Shown: one piece after another, positions 22,159-32,016 of the stretch
Numbering within the stretch: the stretch's first letter is position 1
Layout of the letters: each line of letters starts with the position of its first letter
From: Larix kaempferi
Taxonomy: Eukaryota; Streptophyta; Pinopsida; Pinales; Pinaceae
Direction: 5' to 3'
DNA length: 64,000 nt
NCBI GenBank assembly: GCA_027924585.1
Contig: BSBM01001026.1
Location: 2,612,501 to 2,676,500, forward strand
Notes under the pieces: model-generated
What the model saw: only the letters and a program-made list of their open reading frames with translations
Databases searched by the model: none
Told to the model about the DNA's origin: nothing
Translations under genes and position numbers: made by a program

Positions 22159-25100
22159 ACTTTCCTTAGAAGCTTGTAGCCTTTTGGCTTCCTTCTCTTC
22201 AAGGACAACAAACATCTTACCAAAAGTCATATGAGTTTCCCTAATCTCATCCAGGGTGTTAAATAGTTTCTCCAGTAACTTATGATGTTCTTCATTGATC
22301 TGAAAGGCCAAATTCTTAAATTCCTGGGGTGAGAACTTAGAGAAATTAGAAGAGGTTGCACTTGCAGTTGCATCCTCACATTGATTTTCCAGCATAGCTA
22401 TCCTCTATGTATTTGCATAATTCTCAACTTGTACATTACGAAGTTGAGTCTAAAGAGAGGTGTTGCTTTGCTCCAAATCCTCTATCCTATCTCCCCATAT
22501 ATTCCTTAGATCAACAACATAAACTTCATGTTCTTCCTTGGTCTTAACTAACTCTTCTTGAAGCCTTTTCAATTCCTCGTTCTTATGATCAACTTGTCTA
22601 TTCAGTACCTAAACTGAATCCAAATTTGCACCAGCAAATGCCCTTAAAGTTGCAGTTGTCTCAATTGATTATGTTTGGGGATCATTTGTTTGATGAGCCC
22701 ATATTATTTGATTTGGAACAGGTGCCTCTAATCCACCTTGATCCTTGCTTCTCTTCTTACCCCTCTTGATCACTGCTTTATTTTCTTTACTATAAAAATA
22801 ATTTCCAAGAGGAACTACAACATCATCTTCATATTCAGTTACCAATTATGCAGAAGTTGAAGTGACACCCACTGCTGAAATCAATGAAGTTCTTTGAGTG
22901 TCAGTGGGACTAGGTATAGACATGGTAACTTGAGGAGTAGTCATAGGGGTAGTGACAATCTGAGCAACTAATGGAACATGGGTTGGAGAAGGGATTGAAG
23001 TGAATGATTCATAAAGTGGAACATGATCATCATTAGCAGGTGATGATGAAGAAGGAACTGAAGGTGGGTCATCCACAGTGGGTATGATAAAGTAGATATG
23101 GGTTATTGCTAAGGGATAGTCGAAGACTGGATCTCTGCAATAATAGATGAGGGAATGTAAAATGGAACTGAGTTGCCTGAAAATGGAGTGGCTCTGGAAG
23201 TCAAATCATGGAAAAGTTGTGATATGGAAAGTGGTGGCATCACCCCTAGAGACAAAACAGAGAGATCTTGAATAGATGAAAGTAAAAGTGCTGAAGTTGT
23301 AACATCAGGTGGAGTGGTGAGTTCCAATATTTGTTGATCAGGATCAGAGTGATCCATTTCAATATTATCTAACAAATCTGTAACTGCCTGCGAGTCTTCA
23401 ATCACTTCTTCAGTCACAGACACTAGAGGATGTGGCTCATATTCAATACCACAGTCAATAATATTAAGAGTAGGAACCTATGAGGTAGGAATCAGGATTT
23501 TCTGTCTCTTAGCTGGGTTTGCATCAACTATTATTAGATCATCAGATCCTTGTATAGCTACATCAGTCACTTGAACATTCACAGTAAGCTTAGGAGGCTT
23601 AATTGTCTGGGTATCCAATACTGAAGACATCTTTGCTAGCTCCTGCTTCATATGATGAGAGGTTTCCAACAAAACTTTGACCTGTTTAGCAGTATTTACC
23701 AGAGGATTATTCTCCATAGGAGTTTTGCCTTTATTCCCATCTAGATGAGTAAGCATTAGAGGGGCATTAGCTTGCTGGTTCTCCTTTTTTTCTCTATCCC
23801 TTCTTTTTTGCTCAAGCAATTTCATTTCCATTGTTTTCTAGCTCAAAACTTTAGTTTTAAGTTCTCTCTGATATTGCATAATCTGATGCTGCTCATCTGT
23901 GCTCTTGGCCCTAGCCAGGACCTCAGAAAAGGTATTCACTCGTTGGTAGATGGAGTCATCAGGAATTTCTTCATGCACATAGTCAGTCTTCACATGATAT
24001 TGTTTAAAATGAGCATCAAGGAACTTCTTAGGGTCATGCTTTCTTTTGGGAGTAAAGCCTAGCCTCATAGAAGCTATCCTGTCCCCCAACACTGTAGCCC
24101 AATTTGAAGTTGGAATGACCAATGGTCCAAGTTTTAAGGAGAATTTAGGCCAACCCCTTCTCTTGGGACCAGTGAGTTTTCTGTAGACACCATTAGTAAC
24201 AGTCTGATAAGAGACTTCTTCAATGAACAATCTGTCAGGTACTATTCTAGGTAGCAGATGAACAATGTGACTTCCCCAGATTCTGATATATGAAAAGTAT
24301 TCATAGACATACCAATCACCAATTGTATTGATGAAGGTCTTGGCATCAACTGAGAAGGCAGGAGCCTCTTGTTTGAATATCTTGAAATAAATAGTACCCA
24401 TGAAATGGTCACAAATTTCATAGAGTAAGGGCACAAAATTACTCTCCCTTAGTGTTGCATGATAGATATGGACTGGTGGATTTGCAGGGATCCAATTCCA
24501 TCCCATGTTGGGATATTGGAACTTTGAGCAAAAGACATCAATAATGAAGGATGAAAAGAAAAAACTGAGGCTTCTTCAAAGCAGGTGCTTTCTGATACTC
24601 CTGGATGGTTGTTTTAAGCTCCAATGACAAGATGAACGCCCAAGGAAAAGACTCACCTATAGTTAGGACATGATGATATATTGGAACCCATTCAGCCTTG
24701 AAGACTGAACAATTTGGAAGGCCAAAGATCCTGTAGAGCATCGCCGCCAGTAAAGAATAAGGCTCTCTGAACCAGGAAACCGGATAGAGGTTGTCGACTT
24801 TAGGTACGAAACTGCTAGGCTTAATCATCCATGATTTCAAAATTTCGTTGAAATTGTACCTGGTTTTAGAGGATTGTATGAATTTAGGGCTAAGGGTTTG
24901 CACAACCGGCTTAAGAGCAAAAGCTCTGATAAAGACTTCAGGGCGAAAAGTTGTCAATTGTGACCCCATACTGTCATTGAATGACTGGTCTTTAGGGTTA
25001 GAATTGTCCACTATCTATTTAACTGCATCTGTGTAAGGAAGGATAACGGGCCGGACAACAATGGCATGAAGTTGAGAAGCCCTAATCTTCTCATATGTAG

Positions 25101-25275
25101 GTCAGTCTTCTTTAATGTATGAAAGGTCGTCATTATAAAAAATTGAATAAATTTTGGATCAGTCCATTTGATAAGTTTCAGTAACCCTCTCACTGGTATC
25201 TGAGAAGATACCGAAATTTGGATCTTTGGTTAGTAATTCCCTATGAATTGTCTTAGACTGAGTGTTTCGTGACAT
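22159..25275 (-). pseudogene. ORF B, coiled-coil ORF family member, N-terminal part
   Basis: Unknown protein. The start chosen is ATG at 25275 (MSRNTQSK), because element C has an equivalent MSRRTRSK start followed by the same KDPNFGI motif. The globular N-terminal half has EPYSLLAAMLYRIFGLPN, ESNFVPLLYEICDHF, YIRIWGSHIVHLLPRIVPDR and FSLKLGPLVIP; then a basic/Gln-rich helix (23870-23760), an acidic Ser/Thr/Pro-rich stretch (23700-22850), a basic patch (KRGKKRSK) and a coiled coil (22640-22160). Stops near 25157, 25100 and 25017, more at 23838, 23478 and 23109, and two frame changes (near 24540 and 23090) show it is dead. No membrane segment or signal peptide. It follows gypsy B integrase by about 2.4 kb. 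Copia 2 interrupts it at 22159. Confidence 0.65.
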
Positions 25276-25400
25276 TTTTGCAAAGCTTGGAAATTCTGGT
25301 AAATAAATAAAAAAGAAATCAAAACTAAATCATAAACAGTAAAACCATAAACAACAAATAAGAAAATGATAGTAACCAACCTGAAAATAACTGAAAATTC
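25276..25400 (-). promoter_or_regulatory. Possible intron just upstream of ORF B start
   Basis: On the minus strand ATTTTCAG/GTTGGT (donor candidate at 25380) is followed after about 85 T-rich nt by TTTATTTACCAG (acceptor candidate at 25296), 20 nt before the ATG. Element C has a similar T-rich ...TTTTTGCAG just before its start. This would fit a spliced subgenomic mRNA for the 3' ORF. It is only a sequence impression. Confidence 0.3.
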
Positions 25401-25566
25401 GTGATTATGACCCCTGGTAAGAAATCCATGGTAAAATCCATGTAGCAGAGTAAATTTTCGACAATGAAAATGATAAAGAAAAATAGAAAAAATCTTATAT
25501 TTATCGATTTTCCGTCGGGTCAAATCTGGACTGTAGGATTTAAAAGAAATGAACGGTTGAGATTAA

Positions 25567-25993
25567 CCGCTGCGGGTTGCGGGATTGGGTCACAAGTCTT
25601 ATTTTCAAACTTTAATCATAATTCCCGCAATCCGCAATCTACAATTGCGGGATGCAGGTTGCGGGATTACAACTTTGTAAAACAACGGACAAAAGAGTTT
25701 CTATAATCCGCAATTGCGGGTTACGGAAACGAAAACAAAATTTAAAACTTAAAATAACTTTTTCCGCATTCTGCAATCTTCAATTGCGGGTTGCGAAAAC
25801 ACACAACGTGATTTATTAAAACAACAACTTTCCACATCCCGCAATCCGCAATTGCGGGTTGCGGAATCGAAGTTTCCCAAAAAATATTAACAAAGTCTTC
25901 CCGCAATCCGCAATTGCAGGTTGCGGGTTGTGGGATGACACAATTCCGAAAAGAAAGAACAATCAATTCCCACAATCTGCAATTGCAGATTTT
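25567..25993. repeat. Array of seven GC-rich palindromes in the ORF B leader
   Basis: Imperfect palindromes built on CCGCAATTGCGG with arms GCAATCC/GGGTTGC. The central CAATTG occurs at 25652, 25711, 25781, 25849, 25911 and 25980, and a related unit without it lies near 25567. Centres are 59-70 bp apart and the AT-rich DNA between is not conserved. The region stands out because it is GC-rich in an AT-rich setting. It lies in the spacer upstream of ORF B and could fold into serial hairpins in RNA. Confidence 0.85.
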
Positions 25994-25999
25994 CGTGTT

Positions 26000-26780
26000 T
26001 TCGGATTTTTGAGAAGAAAATAACACTTCAAAAGAATTCAAGGCTTTCGCAAATCAGAAAAACAACCAAAACTTAGAAAATTTTCAAAGGAAAAGTGGTA
26101 ATTACATAAACCAAAAGCAAAGGTATGAGATCATAACAAACAAGGTTTTAGAACCTTGTTATAATAATAAACTTACCCAAATACCTTTGTATTTACAAAA
26201 ATTGGGGCTCCCATGTTCGAATGAAGTATGAGATCTGTTGTACCTACAACAAATGGAGACTGGCTGGGAAGAACCAGTTATCTCTGCAAACAAAACTTCA
26301 GTTAAAGAAAGTATGTCAGCCAACTGATTTTCAACCTGGATTTTTAGAAAATGTTTATAGAAGGGAAATCAATAAGCATAATTAAACATAAGATTGATAT
26401 GCTCCCATCCATGATCAATTTGAAGATAATGCAAATGTGATAAGGATATTTAAGAAACAATAGGAACCTTTTGCCAATATGTAATCATAGGAAGACAACT
26501 TTTAGATGAACCGGGGGATAAGCTTAAAACTACTCTGGATATCCAAATCTTAAATCACCTTGACTTATTAATTGCTTAATTTACACAAAGATGCGCTGTT
26601 AACAATCTATTCATTTTCTTATTCTCTGTTTTTCTTTTTTAAACATAAAATTTGTACATAAGACCACTGCCCTGAGTTGGTGATCAGATTTTGGAAATGC
26701 CATTCACAAACCTAATCTATAAACTGAACAAGCTATCTTAGTAATGAGAGTCCTTGTCTTCCAGCTGTGACACTGAAAGC
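26000..26780 (-). other. Gypsy B spacer, middle part
   Basis: Non-coding AT-rich DNA between integrase and ORF B. Around 26255-26290 it matches element C near 49455-49490 (GGAAG.ACCAGTTATCTCTG), showing the spacer belongs to the element itself. I see no LTR or gene in it. Confidence 0.5.
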
Positions 26781-26784
26781 AATT

Positions 26785-27160
26785 ATCATGGCTTGGTGAC
26801 CACATAAAGATAATTTCAGTCCAAAATCAAACCCATGATCATGGAAGGGATGGCTTGTGATAAGACCCCCTTGTCCTTATATACAACATTGTCTAATAAA
26901 GAAAAAGTAAAACAAAATTTTTATTAGGGTGTGAATTACAAGACACCACCATGGCTTGGTGACCATATAATAGTGGCATTAGTCACTGATGCTTTGCAGA
27001 TCATGAATGGACCGACCTCTAATTGGATCTTCCACCTTTCAATAAACTGAAAGTCATCTTCCAAGTTTGGTGGCTTGGTGTGAAGATGTCATTCCACTCA
27101 CATCTATGAACCTAATGGGTTGGCTTGTAATAAGACCCCCCATCCTGTAATCCACAATTA
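26785..27160. repeat. Tandem blocks of about 110-160 bp in the gypsy B spacer
   Basis: Three related blocks contain GGCTTGGTGACC/GTGAAG, a variable middle with ATTTCAGTCC-like text, and GGCTTGTGATAAGACCCCC. Element C has the same arrangement at 49910-50120 (CTTGGTGACC ... CTCATGATGAGACCTCC). Conservation between two diverged elements suggests the block is an inherited part of this retrotransposon family. Confidence 0.6.
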
Positions 27161-27640
27161 TTAAGTAATATCATTTTCAGGGTGATTGTGATAGGATCCA
27201 GAGTAGATAAAGGTTGACCAGGCTATTAAGATATGCTGTATTACACTAATGAAGCATAGGGAAAGAAAGCCAATCACTTTTCATAACCTCAATTAAACAA
27301 ATAAAGCATGTATAAGATAATGACCAAGGTGGAAAGGTATCAATCAAAGTTCTGCAATTAATAATTGTCTATTCTTTGTAAAACAAATTCTGACATAAGT
27401 TGAGAAAAGCCAAGATTGACAGAGCATTCCAAAACTTTAGTTCAGATTATCCTTGAGACAAGCTGACCATCAACCATTACCAAATGTAAGGAGTTTATTA
27501 AAAGGAAAACCAATAAAAGAAAACCAATCAAAACAAAGAAAATGAAAAACACACCAAATTTATGTACAAAGTGCATCAAATTGTTCAGACAAAATACTTC
27601 TTGAGCACAGAAACATTCACTGGATAAGTGTCAATGACCC
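27161..27640 (-). other. Gypsy B spacer next to integrase
   Basis: AT-rich DNA with no gene that I can see, between the tandem blocks and the decayed integrase C-terminus. By position it is the start of the integrase-ORF B spacer. Confidence 0.4.
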
Positions 27641-29330
27641 CTTCCAATGTCTGTAATCGAACAGTGCTAGGACCAATATTTTCTGTAACAATGAAAAGTC
27701 CTAGCCAAAGGCATTGAAATTTGGTAGAATCATTTTTATCCTTATGTTGCTTATCCCATCTCAATACAAATCTCCTACTGAAAATTCCTTGTCAGAAGAG
27801 GATTTATCATCGAACCATCTTTTAACCATCTGCTGATGTTGATATAATTTATTTTTAGCCATTTCCCTGTCTTCCTCCAACTTAAGCAAGGTATCAATTC
27901 TCTGCTGAAGAGGAGAGGAATCATCTTCTTGAATGGATTGGGCTAGCTGTAATGAGGGAATGGTAAGGTTAGATGGTAGGATGGATTCCTTGCCATAAAA
28001 TAAACAATAGGGAGAGTTTCCAATAGTTGCCTTTGGGTTAATTCGATCTACCCAAAGAGCATTATAAAGTTGTGTGTGCCAATCTTTGTGATGAGAGGCT
28101 AATGTCTTCTTCAAAATATTTATCAGGTTCTTGTTAGAAGATTCAACAATTCCATTACCCTGTGGATAATAGTTGGCATAAAATTTTAGTTTGATCCTTT
28201 TTTCAAGGGCATACTATGTCAAGTCAATCGAGGAAAAGTAGGATGCATTGTCAAAGACAAGATACTCAGGAGCACCAAACCTTGTAACTATCTGGTTGTC
28301 GAGGAAAGAAATTACTTGGTTTGTGTTACATTACCTAAGAGGGATTGCCTCTACCCACCTGGTAAAGTAGTCAGTTGTTGTAAGGATATACCTATGTTGC
28401 AGGGAGGAAACAGGATTAGTTGGTCCAACAAAATCCAGTCCCCATTGCTGAAATGGAAACTGAATTGTTACTGGTTGCAGAGGAAAAGCAGGTTTTTTGA
28501 ATTTCCTTGTAAACTTTTGACATGGTTCACACCTTCTGACATAAGCATAAGCATCCTTAAAAAGAGTAGGCCAATAATACCCAGCTCTGAGAATCTTGTG
28601 TGCTATAGTTTCACCTAAAAAATGGCCTCTAGTAGGTCCTGCATGAAATTGAAAAAGAATGTCATCAGTCTCATTTTTCTCCAAACATCTAAGGAAAACT
28701 CCATCATAATTTTTTCTAAACAAAACTCCATTAATAAATTGATATGGAGTAGAATTTAATCTTAAAGCTCCGCGTTTTTTGAAGTCAAGGGTTTCAGGAG
28801 CAAACCCATGGTTTAGAAAAAACTTAATATGATCATACCATTCAAATGTTGGAGTATCTATGGCATTAACAGAACCTGTAGGAACGTTTTCCTCCTGCTC
28901 CCATTCAGTCTGCTGCTGCACATGATCATTTAACTGAGCGGTAAGCAGGCACAAACCTTGTCCTTTTACAATATTCATTGGCCTGATTTCCAGGTCATAT
29001 TCCTGCAAAGCTGTCATCCAATGGGCTCTTTTCTCTCCTAGTTCTTTATGGACTAGCACATTTCTGATGGCTGTGTATGGAACAATCACCTTCGTTCGAG
29101 ATTTCAATAAGTACGTCCTGTAATGTTTCACAGACTTGTAAACTGCATAATCCTTCTTGTCAATTTGGGAGTAGGTAAGTCCTGCTCGCTTAAACATTGA
29201 GCTCATGAACGAAATTGGAATCTCAGCATCATTATCATGCTTTTGCGTCAAGACAGCTGCATAAGAAAAATCAGTAGCGAAAGTATATAGAATAAAATCC
29301 TTGTTGAAATCTGGAGACATCAGAGCAGGG
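27641..29330 (-). pseudogene. Gypsy B RNase H and integrase
   Basis: The frame 29320-28331 begins with the gypsy RNase H (FILYTFATDFSYAAVLTQK, DKKDYAVYKSVKHYRTYLL) and continues into integrase: zinc-binding HHCC (FHAGPTRGHF ... CEPCQKF), catalytic core start WGLDFVGP and YFTRWVEAIPLR. After breaks near 28330, 28215 and 28150 it resumes at 28114-27761 with HKDWHTQLYNALWVDR, SPYCLFYGKES and VKRWFDDKSSSDKEFSVGDLY, and a decayed C-terminus to about 27640. The layout is that of plant Ty3/gypsy non-chromoviruses (no chromodomain). Closest relative in the window is element C. Confidence 0.82.
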
Positions 29331-30330
29331 GCTTCTGCAATGGCCCTTCAAATTTCAACAAATGCATCCTTCTGTTCCCGAGACCAGCTAAAATGTACAT
29401 CTTTTTTAACTAACTGCTGTAATGGCTTAACAATTTGTGCAAAATTTGGAACAAACCTACATACAAAATTGATCTTACAGAGGAATGATTGCATGGCTTT
29501 GGGGAACCAAGCAAACCAATATTTGAAATAGCTTCATTACATTCAGGATCAATAATCATACCTTCCTTAGAAACAATGAAACCTAGGAGCTTACCTTTTG
29601 TTACTGCAAATATGGACTTCTTGGGGTTCAACGAAATTTCGTACTTCTTGCAGCGTTCAAAAACCTGTTTGAGAGAAGACAGATGTTCATATCATTTTTT
29701 TGAATAGATAGTGATGTCATCTAAATATACTACGACATAATTATGCATCAAATCTCTGAAAGCTATATCCATAGCTCTCTGGAATGTGGCTCCTGCATTT
29801 ATCAGTCTAAAGGGCATTCGTCTGTAGGCGAAGGTACCCTAGGGGGTTCTGAAAGCTATTTTCAGTTGGTCACCAGGGGCAACCATGACTTGGTTGTATA
29901 CTGAAAAACCATCCAGGAGAGAGAACATCTTTGACCCAGCTACCTTTTGTAGAATCTGTTCCATCGGTGGAACAAGTAGTTATCCTTTTCGGAAGCTCTG
30001 TTCAGATTTCTGAAATCGACACAAAGTCTGATTTCCCCATTCTTTTTACGAACAGGTACTAAATTAGCTATCCATTGTGTGTGTCTGACAGGGAATATGA
30101 TTCTAGCTGTCAGCAACTTCTCGAGTTCTTTCTTTACAAAGGGTTCCAAACTAGGATGCATCTTCATTAGTTTTTGTTGGTAAGGCTTCACTTCTGGCTT
30201 CATCGGTATGTTATGATGCATAATGCTAGTATCAAAGGTCTTTAGTTCGTTATAGGTCCATGCAAAAACATCTTTGTACTCTTTACACAATCTAATGAAA
30301 GTTCTTCTTTCATCAACAGCGCAATCAATC
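29331..30330 (-). pseudogene. Gypsy B reverse transcriptase
   Basis: RT blocks in order on the minus strand: KPYQQKLMKMHPSLEPFVKKEL, WIANLVPVRKKNGEIRLCVDFRNLNRA, a frameshift near 29945-29990, then SLLDGFSVYNQV, the YLDD box in VVVYLDDITIYS at 29716-29727, and LNPKKSIFAVTKGKLLGFIVS. Stops and frame changes (near 29840, 29695 and 29540) kill it. The active-site aspartates are still there. Confidence 0.82.
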
Positions 30331-30690
30331 CCAAGGTTGATGAATCGAGGATTATGTTCAGTACCAAGATTGACTGGTTCATAGTTCAGAGATGAACTCT
30401 GTGTCTTCCAATTGGTCTTGTGTTTAAACTTATCTTGCAAGTCATAGAACTTTTCTAGGTTGATCACTGATTTTGGGATAATGTTGGAAGGATCAGAAAG
30501 AGATTTTTCATGCTCAGCCTCATCTATTGCCATGTCTTGGAAGGTATCTTGAGCTGAGAGAAAGTCTAGCATTTCCTGGTCATGATCAAACACTTTCCAG
30601 CTTGTTACATTATCAGGGATGGAAGGCCTGTACATAAGTTCTATTGAAAAGGTTTCAGGTGACAAGCCTTCTGGTGGAATCAGCCTAGAT
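30331..30690 (-). pseudogene. Gypsy B linker between extra RNase H and RT
   Basis: Part of the open frame 30890-29940. It encodes an acidic linker ending in the usual pre-RT motif (INLGIDCAVDERRTFIRLCKEYKDVFAWTYNELKTFD). The same linker order occurs in element C (INIGTGCTPSKIAVFINLFSE). It has no catalytic motif. Confidence 0.7.
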
Positions 30691-31060
30691 GCAGTATTTG
30701 CTAAGAGGTCAGCATCAAAGTTCTGTGATCTAGGGACAGACTTGATGTTGAATGCAATGAAAGAATTAGTGAGATCTCTAACCATTTTTTGATAATTAGT
30801 TAAACGCGGAGACAAATAATGTATCTTATTTCTTACCTGTTTAACTATGATTTCAGAATCTCCAAAACATTCTATCACTTGTGCACCCATATCAATAGCC
30901 TTTTTGAGTCCCTACACCAGAGCCTCATATTCAGCTACATTATTGGTACATTCAAATTCAAGTCTACAAGCAATCATGGTTTTAGTCCCTTTTGGATCAA
31001 TAAGGACACAACCTGCACCAACTCCATCCTTGGATCTAGAGCCATCAAAGAATAAAGTCC
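30691..31060 (-). pseudogene. Gypsy B additional RNase H, upstream of RT
   Basis: A second, different RNase H sits between protease and RT. It starts WTLFFDGSRSKDGVGAGCVL (first Asp about 31045), then NNVAEYEAL (Glu), FGDSEIIVKQV (Asp about 30859) and RSQNFDADLLA (last Asp). This is the archaeal-type RNase H known in the Tat group of plant Ty3/gypsy elements. One amber codon (after AEYEALV, near 30911) splits it. The normal gypsy RNase H is also present after RT, so the element has two. Confidence 0.78.
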
Positions 31061-31511
31061 ATGCAATAGGATCTATCCTAAAAATTGTATTAACATTATA
31101 AACATTATGTACAATAGTTCCAAAGAATGGTACAATAGTAACATTGGCAATCTGTGACTCATTTTGTACATTCTCATCTGGTGAAGAATCAGCTGGAAAA
31201 TCCCCAAAAAAGGTATCAAATGTGAAATGCTCAATATGTGAACTGAAATAACAAGCAGGTTCACTTGAATCATTAAGGTCAGTGACTGTTTGCTTCATAA
31301 ATGGTTCCCTACTGATCTTAATCTTGTTTGGTTGTCCATTGTAGGGTAGCCATAGGTCAGACCAATCAATGGAAAAGTATCCCTTGAATTTCTCTGACCA
31401 ATCTCTGCTCAGCCACATTCCATAGGTTTCAGGGATGTCAGCTACAACAATATCAATGGTCTGGTGAATTCGAGGATCAACAGATAATGTCAACAACACA
31501 TTTCTTAATAT
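31061..31511 (-). pseudogene. Gypsy B protease C-terminal half and linker
   Basis: The frame 31499-30912 starts RNVLLTLSVDPRIHQTIDIVVADIPETYGMWLSRDW, equal to the protease C-terminal part of element C (RNVLVRLASNPPIHQTIDIVV). The catalytic DSGAS loop and all of gag are missing: at about 31511 the sequence switches to a copia-type leader. A linker with acidic stretches leads to the extra RNase H. Confidence 0.75.
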
Positions 31512-32004
31512 GCCCCCTAAAAATTTAAACTTTGAATTTCAAACTTTTGATTGGATGGAAATATGCTCCTTGATGAGATGATAAAGTTGGTATACTTCAA
31601 TTTTTAAATCTCCAAAATTTGACCCCTCAAAATTGACTTTGAAACTTTCGGATTTGCAGTTTGTGGTTTTCTGGTCAAAATCCTGAACTAGGGTTTGATA
31701 GAGCCCGGGGTTTTTCCCAACCAAAAAGTTCGATCTTGGTCTCTAAACTTTGATTTTTCTGAGGAGCATCCAGCTGTGGTATCAGATTCCAAAAATTCCA
31801 ACTTTCTTAGAAACCCTAATTTCCCGGAGTAGTGACAGGCCAAAAACTGAAAAATGCTCAGAATTGAATTCTATCTCGACAGAAAGATGCGCCCTTGCTA
31901 GGAGAGTTAGTCTAGTCTCCTGCCTTTGATGAAATGTGGAGAGAAACCCAAAAAATAAGAATCCCTAGCTTCCGCAGCTGCACAGTGTCTTCTTGTTAGT
32001 ACCC
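31512..32004 (-). other. Copia-type leader abutting gypsy B
   Basis: Between the primer site at 32005-32016 and the gypsy protease fragment. The minus strand is untranslated-leader-like, with one short open frame (61 codons, MVGKNPGLYQTLVQDF) that looks like the start of a copia leader or gag. Copia gag proper is absent. The jump from this leader to gypsy protease at about 31511 is abrupt. Confidence 0.5.
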
Positions 32005-32016
32005 GCTCTGATACCA
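32005..32016 (-). promoter_or_regulatory. Copia 1 primer binding site (tRNA-iMet)
   Basis: TGGTATCAGAGC on the minus strand, immediately inside the LTR that starts at 32017. It shows that this LTR is the 5' LTR of a minus-strand copia-type element, even though the next coding sequence is gypsy. Confidence 0.9.
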
